From assembly GCA_040391605.1 (NCBI GenBank), contig JBEBXK010000007.1:65709-129708 (forward strand): a stretch of 64,000 bases of DNA. The letters run 5' to 3'. A program made the position numbers and the translations under genes. The stretch comes from Vulgatibacter incomptus_A (GTDB taxonomy: Bacteria; Myxococcota; Myxococcia; Myxococcales; Vulgatibacteraceae). Below, in pieces: positions 1 through 8,058 of the stretch (positions within the stretch are counted from its first letter, which is position 1; each line of letters starts with the position of its first letter). The notes beneath the pieces were generated by a model. It saw nothing but the letters and a program-made list of their open reading frames with translations. It was not told the DNA's origin and did no database searches.

Positions 1-2
1 CC

Positions 3-725
3 GACTGCGCCAATCCGTTGACTGAGCTCGCCTGTGATCCCGGCGACGCCAGCCGCGCGTCCTCCTTCACCCTGCACAACGTCGCCGCCGGCACCACGCT
101 CTTCATCACCGTCGATAGCTGGGACCCCGGCTTCGGCTTCGGCAACGGGACCGGTCCATTCATCCTCGAAGGAACCATCACGCCGTCCGCTGGCGGTGGT
201 GTCTGCGGCGACGGGATCCTCGACCCCGGTGAAGCCTGCGACGACGGGAACACCGTCAGCGGGGGCGGCTGCAGCGCGAGCTGCCAGCTCGAGCCCAACG
301 TCTGCGGCGCCGGCATGGTCAGCCTGAACCTCGTGGCGAACCAGACCAGCACCGGCTTCACCTACAACGGCACGAATCGTGGAGCCCTGGACAACGCCCG
401 TGGAAGCTGTGGCCCGAACCCGAGCTCGGGCGACATCACTCTGGCCTATTGGGCGTCACACGATTCGCAGGTCGAGCTCCACGTCGGGGCCGACCCCGAC
501 GTGTTCACCATCGATTCGCCGCGCTTCTACCTCCACGTCCGCACGGAATGCGACTCTCCCTCCACCCAGCTCTGGTGCGACGCGGGTGGCATCGACTCGA
601 CCGTCACGATGCAGCTCAGCGCCGGGGATCAGCTCTACATCATCGTAGACAGCATCGACCCTGGCTTCGGCTTCGGCGACGGAACGGGGGAGTTCCTCCT
701 CACCGCTACCGTCACGAACCATTGA
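3..725 (+). CDS. Cysteine-rich repeat surface protein, C-terminal part (5' truncated by window)
   Basis: The reading frame is open to the left window edge, so the true start lies outside. What is visible is two similar beta-rich modules, each ending in a DPGFGFG(N/D)GTG motif followed by a short beta strand. Between them lies one Myxococcus-type cysteine-rich repeat (DUF4215-like; CGDGILDPGEACDDGN, then paired Cys). Such repeats are known from secreted or cell-surface proteins of Myxococcota. Function is unknown; an exported location is inferred from the family. The stop is followed by a 71-bp gap to the convergent M17-like gene. The first ATG-like codons inside the frame are not credible starts because the preceding codons are equally coding-like. 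Confidence 0.75.
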   Translation, partial: DCANPLTELACDPGDASRASSFTLHNVAAGTTLFITVDSWDPGFGFGNGTGPFILEGTITPSAGGGVCGDGILDPGEACDDGNTVSGGGCSASCQLEPNVCGAGMVSLNLVANQTSTGFTYNGTNRGALDNARGSCGPNPSSGDITLAYWASHDSQVELHVGADPDVFTIDSPRFYLHVRTECDSPSTQLWCDAGGIDSTVTMQLSAGDQLYIIVDSIDPGFGFGDGTGEFLLTATVTNH

Positions 726-796
726 GCTCGGTCGGCGCGGGATCGGATCGCCCCCAGGCGCCCTATCCCGCGCGTGGCTCCGTGCCGATCATCCGA

Positions 797-1321
797 TCAG
801 TCTGAAGCAGCGCGGCTCGGCCCCTCCTTGGCCATTCGCAGCCAGGAGAGGGATCCGAGCGCCGCCTCGAGGGCCTTCTGCGCCCCTCGCGTATCGATGG
901 CCAGGAGCGTGAGCCCCTCGAGGCCCGCCTGATGCGCCGCCCGGAGCGGGGCATCGATCGCAGTCCCCACCCAAGCGATGGCCGCGCGCTTGCCGCCGGC
1001 CAGCCGCACCCGCAGGAGCGCCGACTCGAGCAGCTTCGTCGAAGGAGGATCGAGGCCCCTGCCGACGAGGAAGAGCCTGCCGATGGGCAGCCGCCCTCCC
1101 GCGATGGTGAGGAGCGTCTCGCCGCTGGCCCCCAGGAAGATCCCGTCCCGCAGCCGGCGGGTGAGCTCGCCGCACATCCGCCAATCCACGAGGCCCGCCA
1201 GCCCTCGCAGCGGCCTCTCGTCCGCACCGGCGAAGGCGACGAGATCCTCGCCAGCCAGGCGGTCCAGCCCTTCGAGGCTCGCGGCCCCGATCTTCACCTG
1301 AAGCTGGCGCGGCTCGGCCAT
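797..1321 (-). CDS. M17 aminopeptidase N-terminal-domain-like protein
   Basis: A 174-residue protein that begins with ATG five bases after the nusB stop, so it is probably the last gene of the rib-nusB run. Its sequence (LVAFAGADERPLRGLAGLVD, then a Gly-rich core and LTLLAIDT) resembles the N-terminal macro-like domain of leucyl aminopeptidases (family M17). The metal-binding catalytic domain is absent, so peptidase activity is not expected. Similar stand-alone domains next to nusB are, as far as I recall, common in myxobacteria. A longer reading of the frame into nusB exists but would overlap that gene completely. Role unknown. Confidence 0.7.
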   Translation of the reverse strand: MAEPRQLQVKIGAASLEGLDRLAGEDLVAFAGADERPLRGLAGLVDWRMCGELTRRLRDGIFLGASGETLLTIAGGRLPIGRLFLVGRGLDPPSTKLLESALLRVRLAGGKRAAIAWVGTAIDAPLRAAHQAGLEGLTLLAIDTRGAQKALEAALGSLSWLRMAKEGPSRAASD

Positions 1322-1326
1322 CGTCG

Positions 1327-1752
1327 CTACAGCCGCCCGGCGGACTTGGCGAGCCGGTCGAGGATGCCGTTGACGAAGGCGGGGGAGCCCTCGGCGCCGA
1401 AGGTCCGGGCCAACTCGATCGCCTCGTTGATCACGACCTTGCCAGGGGTCTCCGTCCGCAGCAGCTCGAAGGCGCCGAGGCGGAGCACGTTGCGATCCAC
1501 CCGGGCCATGCGCTCCACCTTCCAATTCTCCGACTGGGTCTGGATGGCCTCGTCCACCTCGTCCCGATGCTCGACCACCCCGCGGACCAGCTCCTCCGCG
1601 AAGACCTTGGCGTCGCCGGGGACGGCGTCGTCCAGGCTCGACCAGAAGCGGGCCAGGCCCTGTTGTAGATCGGCGAAGCCTTCGTTCTCCAAGGAGAAGA
1701 GCGCCTGGATCGCGCGCTCCCGTCCCAGATGCCGCAGCGGCAACACGGCCAT
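1327..1752 (-). CDS. nusB: Transcription antitermination factor NusB
   Basis: A 141-residue all-helical RNA-binding protein of the NusB family, which joins NusE (S10) on boxA RNA to allow antitermination of rRNA operons. Family marks visible are RERAIQALFSLE near the N terminus, the middle helix DRNVLRLGAFELL and the C-terminal INEAIELARTFG plus FVNGILDRLAK. Length is usual for the family. Its ATG lies directly after the ribH stop with no gap, the common ribH-nusB coupling of bacteria, so the two are almost surely co-transcribed. Confidence 0.96.
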   Translation of the reverse strand: MAVLPLRHLGRERAIQALFSLENEGFADLQQGLARFWSSLDDAVPGDAKVFAEELVRGVVEHRDEVDEAIQTQSENWKVERMARVDRNVLRLGAFELLRTETPGKVVINEAIELARTFGAEGSPAFVNGILDRLAKSAGRL

Positions 1753-2226
1753 CTAGGACTCCTGCCCCAGGGCTCGGAAGAGGTTCGCCTGCTCGATGGC
1801 GGCCAGCGCGGCCTCCGCGCCCTTGTTCCCGGCCTTGGTGCCGGCCCTCTCGATGGCCTGCGCCACGTCGTCGGTGGTGAGCACCCCGAAGGCCACCGCA
1901 CACGACGCCTCCATCGACACCTGCCCGATCCCCTTGGCGCACTCCCCCGCCACATACTCGAAGTGCGGCGTCCCGCCACGGATCACCGCGCCCAAGGCCA
2001 CCACCGCGTCGTATCGTCCGCCCAGGGCCACCCGCTTCACCGCAGGCGCCAGCTCGAAGGTCCCGGGGCAGCGCACCACGTCGATCTGCCCCTCGTCCAC
2101 GCCATGGCGCCGCAGGGTGTCCAACGCCCCTTCCAGCAGCCGCTCGGTGATGAAGGCGTTGAAGCGGGCGACGCAGATCGCCACCCGCAAGCCCGTCCCG
2201 ACCATCGATCCTTCGTAGGTGCGCAT
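1753..2226 (-). CDS. ribH: 6,7-dimethyl-8-ribityllumazine synthase
   Basis: Lumazine synthase beta subunit (157 residues) condensing 5-amino-6-ribitylamino-uracil with dihydroxybutanone phosphate in riboflavin synthesis; family members assemble into pentamers or icosahedral shells. Visible motifs are VARFNAFITERLLEGA, the PGTFELAP loop, ALGAVIRGGTPHFEYV with the catalytic-site His, and GVLTTDD. The start ATG abuts the stop codon of ribBA, and its stop abuts nusB, so it sits mid-operon. Nothing unusual is seen. Confidence 0.97.
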   Translation of the reverse strand: MRTYEGSMVGTGLRVAICVARFNAFITERLLEGALDTLRRHGVDEGQIDVVRCPGTFELAPAVKRVALGGRYDAVVALGAVIRGGTPHFEYVAGECAKGIGQVSMEASCAVAFGVLTTDDVAQAIERAGTKAGNKGAEAALAAIEQANLFRALGQES

Positions 2227-3597
2227 CTAGCTCTTTTCCTTCCTGGAGGTCCGCCGGGCCCGAGCCGCCACGCTCGGCTTCGCGGCGCCAAGGGCCGGAC
2301 CAGCTGTGTCCAAGCTCCCCTGCGTCTTGTCCTGCCTCCCCGCTGAAGCGCGCTTCGCCCGGGGCTTGGTGGCACGCAGCGCCGCCACCCCCACCCGTGC
2401 CACGGTCCGCGCCCCTGCTGCAACGTCAATCGCTACCCCCTCCACCACCTCCAGGCCGTAGCCCTCCAAACCGATCAGCTTCTTATGGTTGTTGGAGAGG
2501 AGCCGCAGCTTGCGGATCCCCAGATCCGCGAGGATCTGCGCGCCGAGCCCGTAGTCGCGAAAAGGTCCGTCGCTCTTCTTGCCCACGGTCTCTTCGACTT
2601 CTGGTGCCATCCTCGTGCACTTGAGTGCCTGCGCGCCCCCCTTGCGATCCTGCTGCAGGTAGACCAGCGCCCCCTGTCCCTCCGCCGCGATCCGCTCCAG
2701 GGATCGCCGAAAGTTCGAGCCACAGGCACAGCCCGCTGAGCCGAAGACGTCTCCGACGATACACGCTCCGTGCATGCGCACCAGCACAGGCTCCAGCCCT
2801 CGCACCTCGCCGAGCACCAGCGCGATGTGCGTCCGCGGATCGCCATCGGCCTGATATGCGATCGAGCGGAAGCTCCCCAGCCCGGCGATCTCGAGGGCCT
2901 CTTCCGCCACCCTCCGGACCAGCCGCTCCCGCTCCAGCCGGTAGCGGATCAGATCCGCGATCGAGACGATCACCATCTCATGACGCGCGGCGAAGACCTC
3001 GAGCTCCGGCATCCGCGCCATGGTCCCGTCGTCGTTCATGATCTCGCAGATCACTCCCGCAGGTTCGAGCCCAGCCAGCCGGGCCAGATCCACCGAGCCC
3101 TCCGTCTGCCCGGTGCGGACCAGCACGCCGCCGCTCCGTGCCCGCAGCGGGAAGATATGCCCTGGCCGCACCAGATCCTCCGCCCTGGCGTCCGGCGCGA
3201 CCGCCGCCTGGATCGTCCGGGCTCGATCGTGCGCCGAGATCCCCGTGGTCACCCCGCGGGCCGCCTCGATGCTCACCGTGAAGCCCGTCTGGAAGGGCGA
3301 CTCGTTGTCCACCACCATCATCGGCAGGGCCAGCCGGCGGATCCGCTCCTCCTCCAGCGTGAGGCAGATCAGCCCGCGCGCCTCCTTCGCCATGAAGTTC
3401 ACGTCATCGGGGGTGACCTTCTCCGCCGCCATGCAGAGATCGCCCTCGTTCTCGCGATCCTCGTCGTCGACCAGGACGATCATCCGCCCGTCGCGGATCT
3501 CCGCGATGGCCCGCTCGACCCGCTCCACGTAATCGCCGCGCCAGGCACCCTTGCCCGCCTTCGCCGCAGCGCGCTTCCGACCGATCTTCTCGTTCAT
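2227..3597 (-). CDS. ribBA: Bifunctional DHBP synthase / GTP cyclohydrolase II-like protein
   Basis: A 456-residue RibBA. The N-terminal half is 3,4-dihydroxy-2-butanone-4-phosphate synthase with DDEDRENEGD, GISAHDRARTI and RTGQTEGSVDL; the last has Gln where E. coli RibB has His, a variant I recall from other bacteria. The C-terminal half is GTP cyclohydrolase II-like: it keeps the zinc ligands as C-x10-C-A-C and a DYGLGAQIL...RLLSNN segment. However, the usual QEGRGIGL catalytic loop reads QQDRKGGAQ, so cyclohydrolase activity is doubtful. The ATG overlaps the ribE stop (ATGA). The much longer open frame upstream is an overlap with ribE and is rejected. Confidence 0.92.
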   Translation of the reverse strand: MNEKIGRKRAAAKAGKGAWRGDYVERVERAIAEIRDGRMIVLVDDEDRENEGDLCMAAEKVTPDDVNFMAKEARGLICLTLEEERIRRLALPMMVVDNESPFQTGFTVSIEAARGVTTGISAHDRARTIQAAVAPDARAEDLVRPGHIFPLRARSGGVLVRTGQTEGSVDLARLAGLEPAGVICEIMNDDGTMARMPELEVFAARHEMVIVSIADLIRYRLERERLVRRVAEEALEIAGLGSFRSIAYQADGDPRTHIALVLGEVRGLEPVLVRMHGACIVGDVFGSAGCACGSNFRRSLERIAAEGQGALVYLQQDRKGGAQALKCTRMAPEVEETVGKKSDGPFRDYGLGAQILADLGIRKLRLLSNNHKKLIGLEGYGLEVVEGVAIDVAAGARTVARVGVAALRATKPRAKRASAGRQDKTQGSLDTAGPALGAAKPSVAARARRTSRKEKS

Positions 3598-4238
3598 GTG
3601 AATCCATGCTCTCTCAGGAAGGATTCGTCGAGCTTGCCCCCGCTCCCTCGTTTGGCGAGGAGCCGCGCGACATACTTCCCGATCAGATCCCCCTCCAGGT
3701 TGACCTTCCCCCCGACCTCTTTCGCCGCCAACGTCGTCGCCTGCTGCGTCTCGGGGATCAGCATCAACGAGAACCGCGGATCTTCCAGCGCGTTCACCGT
3801 CAACGAGATCCCGTCCACCGCCACCGATCCCTTCTCGATCAGCCAGGGCTCCATCTCCTTCGGCACCTCGATCCACAACTCCAGGAACCCGCCGGCCTGC
3901 CGCTTCGAAGCGATCCTCCCTACCCCGTCCACGTGGCCCAGCACCAGATGCCCCCCGAGCCGATCCCCCATGGCGAGGGCACGCTCCAGGTTCACCCGGG
4001 TGCCGCTCTTGTAACCGCCCAACGACGTCCGCGCGAGGGTCTCCGGCGAGACCTCCACCAAAAAGCTCCCGGCCCCCTGCCCCACCACGCTGAGGCAGCA
4101 GCCATCCACCGCGATCGACTCGCCATGGACCAGCCCGCCACCGGCCATCCCCGGCGCTCGAATCGTCAGCGCCGCCCCCCCGGCCCGCTGCACGATCGAC
4201 GCGACCTCCCCCACTTCCTGGATCAACCCGGTGAACAT
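3594..4238 (-). CDS. ribE: Riboflavin synthase, alpha chain
   Basis: A 214-residue riboflavin synthase that dismutates two lumazine molecules to riboflavin. It shows the two-barrel duplication: the first begins MFTGLIQEVGEV and includes DGCCLSV and LGGYKSG; the second repeats the pattern with HLVLGHVDGVG and VDGISLTVN. The start is placed at MFTGL, the invariant N terminus; the in-frame extension of 14 residues is not conserved. The stop overlaps ribBA by ATGA. It is separated from ribD by an unusual 484-bp gap, so it may have its own promoter. Confidence 0.95.
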   Translation of the reverse strand: MFTGLIQEVGEVASIVQRAGGAALTIRAPGMAGGGLVHGESIAVDGCCLSVVGQGAGSFLVEVSPETLARTSLGGYKSGTRVNLERALAMGDRLGGHLVLGHVDGVGRIASKRQAGGFLELWIEVPKEMEPWLIEKGSVAVDGISLTVNALEDPRFSLMLIPETQQATTLAAKEVGGKVNLEGDLIGKYVARLLAKRGSGGKLDESFLREHGFT

Positions 4239-4722
4239 CTCGTCTCCCGCCGCCAAGCGCAGCCAAGCCTGCGCAGGCACGCCAGCCCGGCCTGGACCAA
4301 CGCCGAGCCGCGCCGAAGCGCGGGCACACTACCCGATCTCCCCCCAATCGCCCACTTCGCCATCAAAGCCTGTAGGGAGCACCGCAGATGTCCGGGTCAT
4401 GAGCAGTCGTAGATGTCCGGGTCATGAGCAGTCGTAGATGTCCGGCTTCCGGGCTGGCCGTGAGAAGGACGGGGAATGATCCGTCCGACGAAGCGGCTGT
4501 GGGCGCACCCGATGCCGACGTGGATCGACCGCTTGCCATCGACGATGGTTCCGGTCCCCTCGATCAGCGTGGGAGCGACCTCGACCGCGATTCAAGCGTC
4601 TCCTCCCGGAGGGAGAGCCCGCCGCAGTCCCGCTCCATCCCAGCTCCACGAGCCTGGCGGAGAACGGAGGCACGCGCCGCGTCCCGAGACTCCTACCGCC
4701 TGGGTTTTGCGGAGAGCGGCGC
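4239..4722. other. 484-bp gene-free gap inside the rib cluster
   Basis: No frame on either strand looks like a recognisable protein. It interrupts an otherwise tightly packed minus-strand operon between ribD and ribE. I looked on the minus strand for the conserved elements of an FMN riboswitch and did not see them. The left part carries the 25-bp tandem repeat annotated separately. On the minus strand a short open frame around 4450-4570 reads GTIVDGKRSIHVGIG and could be a decayed coding remnant of an insertion; this is only a guess. Confidence 0.5.
4386..4445. repeat. 25-bp direct tandem repeat, 2.4 copies
   Basis: Two identical 25-bp units (4386-4410 and 4411-4435), each beginning AGATGTCCGGGTCATGAGCA, are followed by ten bases of a third. 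Their perfect identity suggests recent duplication. They could be the end of a lost mobile element or a protein-binding array. There are no spacers, so this is not a CRISPR array. Confidence 0.9.
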
Positions 4723-5835
4723 TCAGAGGCGCTGGGCTCGCCGCGGGCTCGGCCTCGCGTCCACCAGCAGATCGCCGCCGACCAGCTCCGCCTGTCGCAG
4801 CTCGAAGCCCAGGGCGTCGGCGACCGAGACAGCCGCTGGCGCGTCGGTCCAGGCCGGTCCGCCGCCGAAGACCTTGGGGCCGTAGTGGAGGAGGAGGCGG
4901 TCGACGAGGCCCGCCTCGAGGAAGGCGCCAAAGACCTGGGCCCCCCCCTCCACCAGCACCTGCACCACACCGCGGGCGGCAAGCTTGGCGAGGAGGGCCT
5001 CGAGATCGACGCGGCCCGCGCGATCGGGGCATTCCAGGATCTCGGCGCCGGCCCCCCGGAGGCGCTCGGCGCGGGAGGGATCCGCCGGCCCGGCACAGGC
5101 GACGAGGGTCCTGGCGGGAGACGAGCTATGGAAGAGCCGGGCCTCGGAGGCGATCTGCAGCCGGCTGTCGAGGATCACGCGGATTGGATCCCGTCCCCCC
5201 GGCAGGCGGGTGGTCAGGAGGGGATCGTCCAACTCGACGGTGCCGCGGCCGACGATCACCGCGTCGACCTCGTCCCGGAGGCGATGCACCCGCTCGCGGG
5301 CCGCCTCTCCCGTGATCCAGCGGGAGCCGCCGCTGCGGGTGGCGATGCGGCCGTCGAGGGTGGAGGCGACCTTGGCCACGACCCAGGGGCGGCCCTCCCG
5401 GATGAAGAGACTCCAGGGCTCGATCAGCGCGTCGCATTCGCTGCCGAGGAGCCCGACCTCTACCGGTATCCCGGCCCCTTCCAGCCGGCGCAGGCCGCGG
5501 CCGGAGACGATCGGGTTGGGATCGAGGGAGCCGATGAAGACCCGGGCCACGCCGGCCTGGACGATGGCCGGGGCACAGGGCGGCGCGCGGCCCACGTGAT
5601 CGCAGGGCTCGAGGGTGACGTAGAGGTCGGCCCCTGCCGCTGCGGCCCCGGCGTCGGCGAGGGCCACGGCCTCTGCGTGGGGGACGCCGCCGTGCCCCGT
5701 ATGTCCCACGCCGACGACCCTGCCGTCGCGGACGAGGATCGCACCGACAGAGGGGTTGGGGCTGGTGCGCCCCAGGCCCTTGGATGCCTCGGCCAGGGCC
5801 AGGCGCATGGAGGCTTCGCTCGCCACCGGGATCAA
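4723..5835 (-). CDS. ribD: Riboflavin biosynthesis deaminase/reductase RibD
   Basis: A 370-residue bifunctional enzyme. The N-terminal deaminase (about residues 1-150) has the GRTSPNPSVGAILV signature and the zinc site HAE plus PCDHVGRAPPC. The C-terminal reductase (about 155-365) has KVASTLDGRIA, SRWITG and VEGGAQVFGAFLEAGLVD. Together they convert the pyrimidine product of GTP cyclohydrolase II to 5-amino-6-ribitylamino-uracil phosphate. The start is a TTG overlapping the nrdR stop; an ATG nine codons later (5808) is possible, but family alignments favour a few residues before MRLALAEA. Confidence 0.94.
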   Translation of the reverse strand: MIPVASEASMRLALAEASKGLGRTSPNPSVGAILVRDGRVVGVGHTGHGGVPHAEAVALADAGAAAAGADLYVTLEPCDHVGRAPPCAPAIVQAGVARVFIGSLDPNPIVSGRGLRRLEGAGIPVEVGLLGSECDALIEPWSLFIREGRPWVVAKVASTLDGRIATRSGGSRWITGEAARERVHRLRDEVDAVIVGRGTVELDDPLLTTRLPGGRDPIRVILDSRLQIASEARLFHSSSPARTLVACAGPADPSRAERLRGAGAEILECPDRAGRVDLEALLAKLAARGVVQVLVEGGAQVFGAFLEAGLVDRLLLHYGPKVFGGGPAWTDAPAAVSVADALGFELRQAELVGGDLLVDARPSPRRAQRL

Positions 5836-6302
5836 GGTCTCTTGGTCTCGCGCTCGGAGCGGAGTCGGGCGAGCTCCTCCAGGAACTCGCTGACGTCCCG
5901 GAACTCCCGGTAGACCGAGGCGAAGCGGACGTACGCCACGTCGTCCAAGGGCTGGAGCCTCTCCAGGACGGCCTCGCCGATGGCGGTGGAGGGGAGCTCC
6001 TTCTCGCCGCTCTCCTGCAGCAGGCGCTCGACGTCGGAGACCAGCTCGTCCAGCATCTCACCGGTGATGGGGCGCTTCACACACGCGCGCTGCAGGCCGG
6101 CCAGGAGCTTCTGTCTGTCGAAGGGCTGGCGCCTGCCGTCCTTCTTCACCACCAGCGGAAGCACCTCCTCCACCCGCTCGTAGGTGGTGAAGCGACGGGC
6201 GCAGACCACGCACTCGCGGCGGCGGCGGATGGTCGCGCCCTCCTGCGAGAGGCGACTGTCGATCACCTTGTCTTCGAGTTCGCCGCAGTACGGGCACTTC
6301 AT
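5832..6302 (-). CDS. nrdR: Transcriptional repressor NrdR
   Basis: A 156-residue NrdR, the ATP/dATP-sensing repressor of ribonucleotide reductase genes. It starts with the zinc ribbon MKCPYCGELEDKVIDSR, continues with RRRRECVVCARRFTTYE, and has the ATP-cone domain through about residue 140. The usual nrdR-ribD coupling is seen: the nrdR stop overlaps the ribD start. Its ATG is one base from the glyA stop, so glyA, nrdR and ribD are co-transcribed. No NrdR boxes were searched for beyond this locus. Confidence 0.97.
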   Translation of the reverse strand: MKCPYCGELEDKVIDSRLSQEGATIRRRRECVVCARRFTTYERVEEVLPLVVKKDGRRQPFDRQKLLAGLQRACVKRPITGEMLDELVSDVERLLQESGEKELPSTAIGEAVLERLQPLDDVAYVRFASVYREFRDVSEFLEELARLRSERETKRP

Positions 6303-6303
6303 C

Positions 6304-7554
6304 CTAGTGACCGTAGAGGGGGAAGCGCCTGGCGAGGTCCAGCACCTTGCCGCGGATCCGGCTCAGGTGGGCGTCGTCGCCGGGCGCGTCGAGGACCTCG
6401 CCGATGAAGCCTGCGATCTCGGCCATCTCCTTCGGTCCCATCCCCCGGGTGGAGACGGCGGGGGTCCCGATCCGTACGCCGCTGGTGACCATGGGCTTCT
6501 CGGGATCGTTGGGGATCATGTTCTTGTTCACCGTGATCCCCGCCTTGCCCAGGGCCTCTTCGGCCACATTGCCGGTGGTCCGCTTGGGGCGCAGATCCAC
6601 CAGCATCAGGTGGTTGTCGGTGCCGCCCGAGACCAGGCGCAGCCCCGCCTCCACCAACCCCTTGGCCAGGGCCTGGGCGTTGTCGATGATCCGCTGCTGG
6701 TAGGTCCTGAAGTCGGGCTGCAACGCCTCGAGGAAGGCCACCGCCTTGCCGGCGATGACGTGCTCGAGGGGACCGCCCTGGATCCCCGGGAAGATCTGCG
6801 AGTTCACCGAGCGGGCGTAGGCCTCCTTGCAGAGGATCAGCCCACCCCTGGGACCGCGCAGGGTCTTGTGGGTCGTGGAGGTGACGATCTCGGCGAGGGG
6901 GAAGGGCGAGGGATGCAACCCCGTGGCGACGAGGCCGGCGATGTGGGCCATGTCCACCAGCATCACCGCGCCGCTGGCGTCGGCCGCCTTGCGAAAGCGC
7001 GCGAAGTCGATGGTCCGCGGATAGGCCGAGCCGCCGACGACGATCACCTTGGGGCGATGCTCCACCGCCAGGCGCTCCACCTGATCGTAGTCGATCGTCT
7101 CGTCGGCCTGGAGGCCATAGGCGATCACCTCGAAGAGCTTGCCCGAGAAGTTGGGCTTGGCCCCGTGGGTGAGGTGGCCCCCGGAGTTCAGGTCCAGGGC
7201 CAGGATCTTGTCGCCGGGCCTGGCCACCGCGAAGTAGGCGGCCATGTTTGCGCCGGATCCCGAATGGGGCTGCACGTTGGCGTGCTCGGCACCGAAGAGC
7301 TGCTTCGCCCGATCGATGGCGAGCTGCTCGACGCCGTCCACGATCTCGCAGCCACCGTAGTAGCGCTTGCCGGGGTAGCCCTCCGCGTATTTATTGGTGA
7401 GGACGCTCCCCACCGCTTCGAGGACGGCGCGGGAGACGAAGTTCTCGCTGGCGATCAGCTCCAGCCCATCGGCCTGGCGCGCCGTCTCCTGGCGGATCAG
7501 ATCGGCGATCGCGGGATCGACCTCGTGCAGGGGGCGATCGATGGGCGTGGTCAT
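6304..7554 (-). CDS. glyA: Serine hydroxymethyltransferase
   Basis: A 416-residue PLP enzyme interconverting serine and glycine with tetrahydrofolate, the main source of one-carbon units. Motifs seen are ELIASENFVSRAVLEA at the N terminus, the PHSGSGANMAAYFA loop, the PLP lysine in STTHKTLRGPRGG and GGTDNHLMLVDLR. Length and start (ATG) are normal. It lies 45 bp after rpiB on the same strand and just before nrdR, the arrangement I know from Myxococcus-type genomes. Confidence 0.98.
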   Translation of the reverse strand: MTTPIDRPLHEVDPAIADLIRQETARQADGLELIASENFVSRAVLEAVGSVLTNKYAEGYPGKRYYGGCEIVDGVEQLAIDRAKQLFGAEHANVQPHSGSGANMAAYFAVARPGDKILALDLNSGGHLTHGAKPNFSGKLFEVIAYGLQADETIDYDQVERLAVEHRPKVIVVGGSAYPRTIDFARFRKAADASGAVMLVDMAHIAGLVATGLHPSPFPLAEIVTSTTHKTLRGPRGGLILCKEAYARSVNSQIFPGIQGGPLEHVIAGKAVAFLEALQPDFRTYQQRIIDNAQALAKGLVEAGLRLVSGGTDNHLMLVDLRPKRTTGNVAEEALGKAGITVNKNMIPNDPEKPMVTSGVRIGTPAVSTRGMGPKEMAEIAGFIGEVLDAPGDDAHLSRIRGKVLDLARRFPLYGH

Positions 7555-7599
7555 CTTGGAAACTCCTTGGCCAGGCTCGCCAGCTCAGCCGGCGATCGG

Positions 7600-8049
7600 T
7601 TAGCGCGCGTTCTCTGCTTCCGCGTCCGCGATCTTCTGGACCCGGCGCTGATGCCGTCCACCTTCGAACTCCGTGCCGAAGAAGGCCTCGGCGATGGCGG
7701 CGCCCAGCCCCAGCCCCACCACGCGCTCGCCGAGGCAGAGGACGTTGGCGTCGTTGTGCGCGCGAGTGGCCCGGGCCTCGAACTCCGAGGTGCAGACCGC
7801 CGCACGGACACCGCGATATTTGTTGGCGACGATGGACATGCCCAGGCCGGTGCCGCAGACCAGCAGGCCGAAGCGCGCCTCCCCCGAGCCGACCTTGCGG
7901 GAGACCTGCGAGGCGAAGTCGGGGTAGTCCACCGAGTCGTTGCCGAAGGTGCCGACGTCCTCGACCTCGAAGCCCCGATCGGCCAGGATCTTCGCGACCG
8001 CGTCCTTGAGCTCGACCCCTGCGTGATCGCAGCCGACCGCTACCTTCAT
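7600..8049 (-). CDS. rpiB: Ribose-5-phosphate isomerase B
   Basis: A 149-residue RpiB/LacAB-family sugar isomerase, interconverting ribose-5-phosphate and ribulose-5-phosphate; ribulose-5-phosphate is the RibB substrate, which fits the nearby rib genes. Seen are VGCDHAGVELKDAV, the DYPDFA loop, the catalytic-Cys segment LLVCGTGLGMSI and NDANVLCLGERVVG. It starts with ATG 9 bp after the fabF stop, so translation follows fabF in one transcript. Confidence 0.97.
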   Translation of the reverse strand: MKVAVGCDHAGVELKDAVAKILADRGFEVEDVGTFGNDSVDYPDFASQVSRKVGSGEARFGLLVCGTGLGMSIVANKYRGVRAAVCTSEFEARATRAHNDANVLCLGERVVGLGLGAAIAEAFFGTEFEGGRHQRRVQKIADAEAENAR

Positions 8050-8058
8050 CTCTCGCGC

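Noticed and set aside
3598..4347. Upstream extension of the ribBA frame (706-residue reading)
   Set aside because: Overlaps ribE completely; the MNEKIG start with ATGA coupling gives a normal RibBA.
4386..4445. CRISPR-like direct repeats
   Set aside because: Only 2.4 copies, directly adjoining with no spacers, and no cas genes.
4239..4722. Possible FMN riboswitch in the rib cluster
   Set aside because: Expected position is upstream of rib genes, but none of the conserved RFN elements could be recognised on the minus strand.
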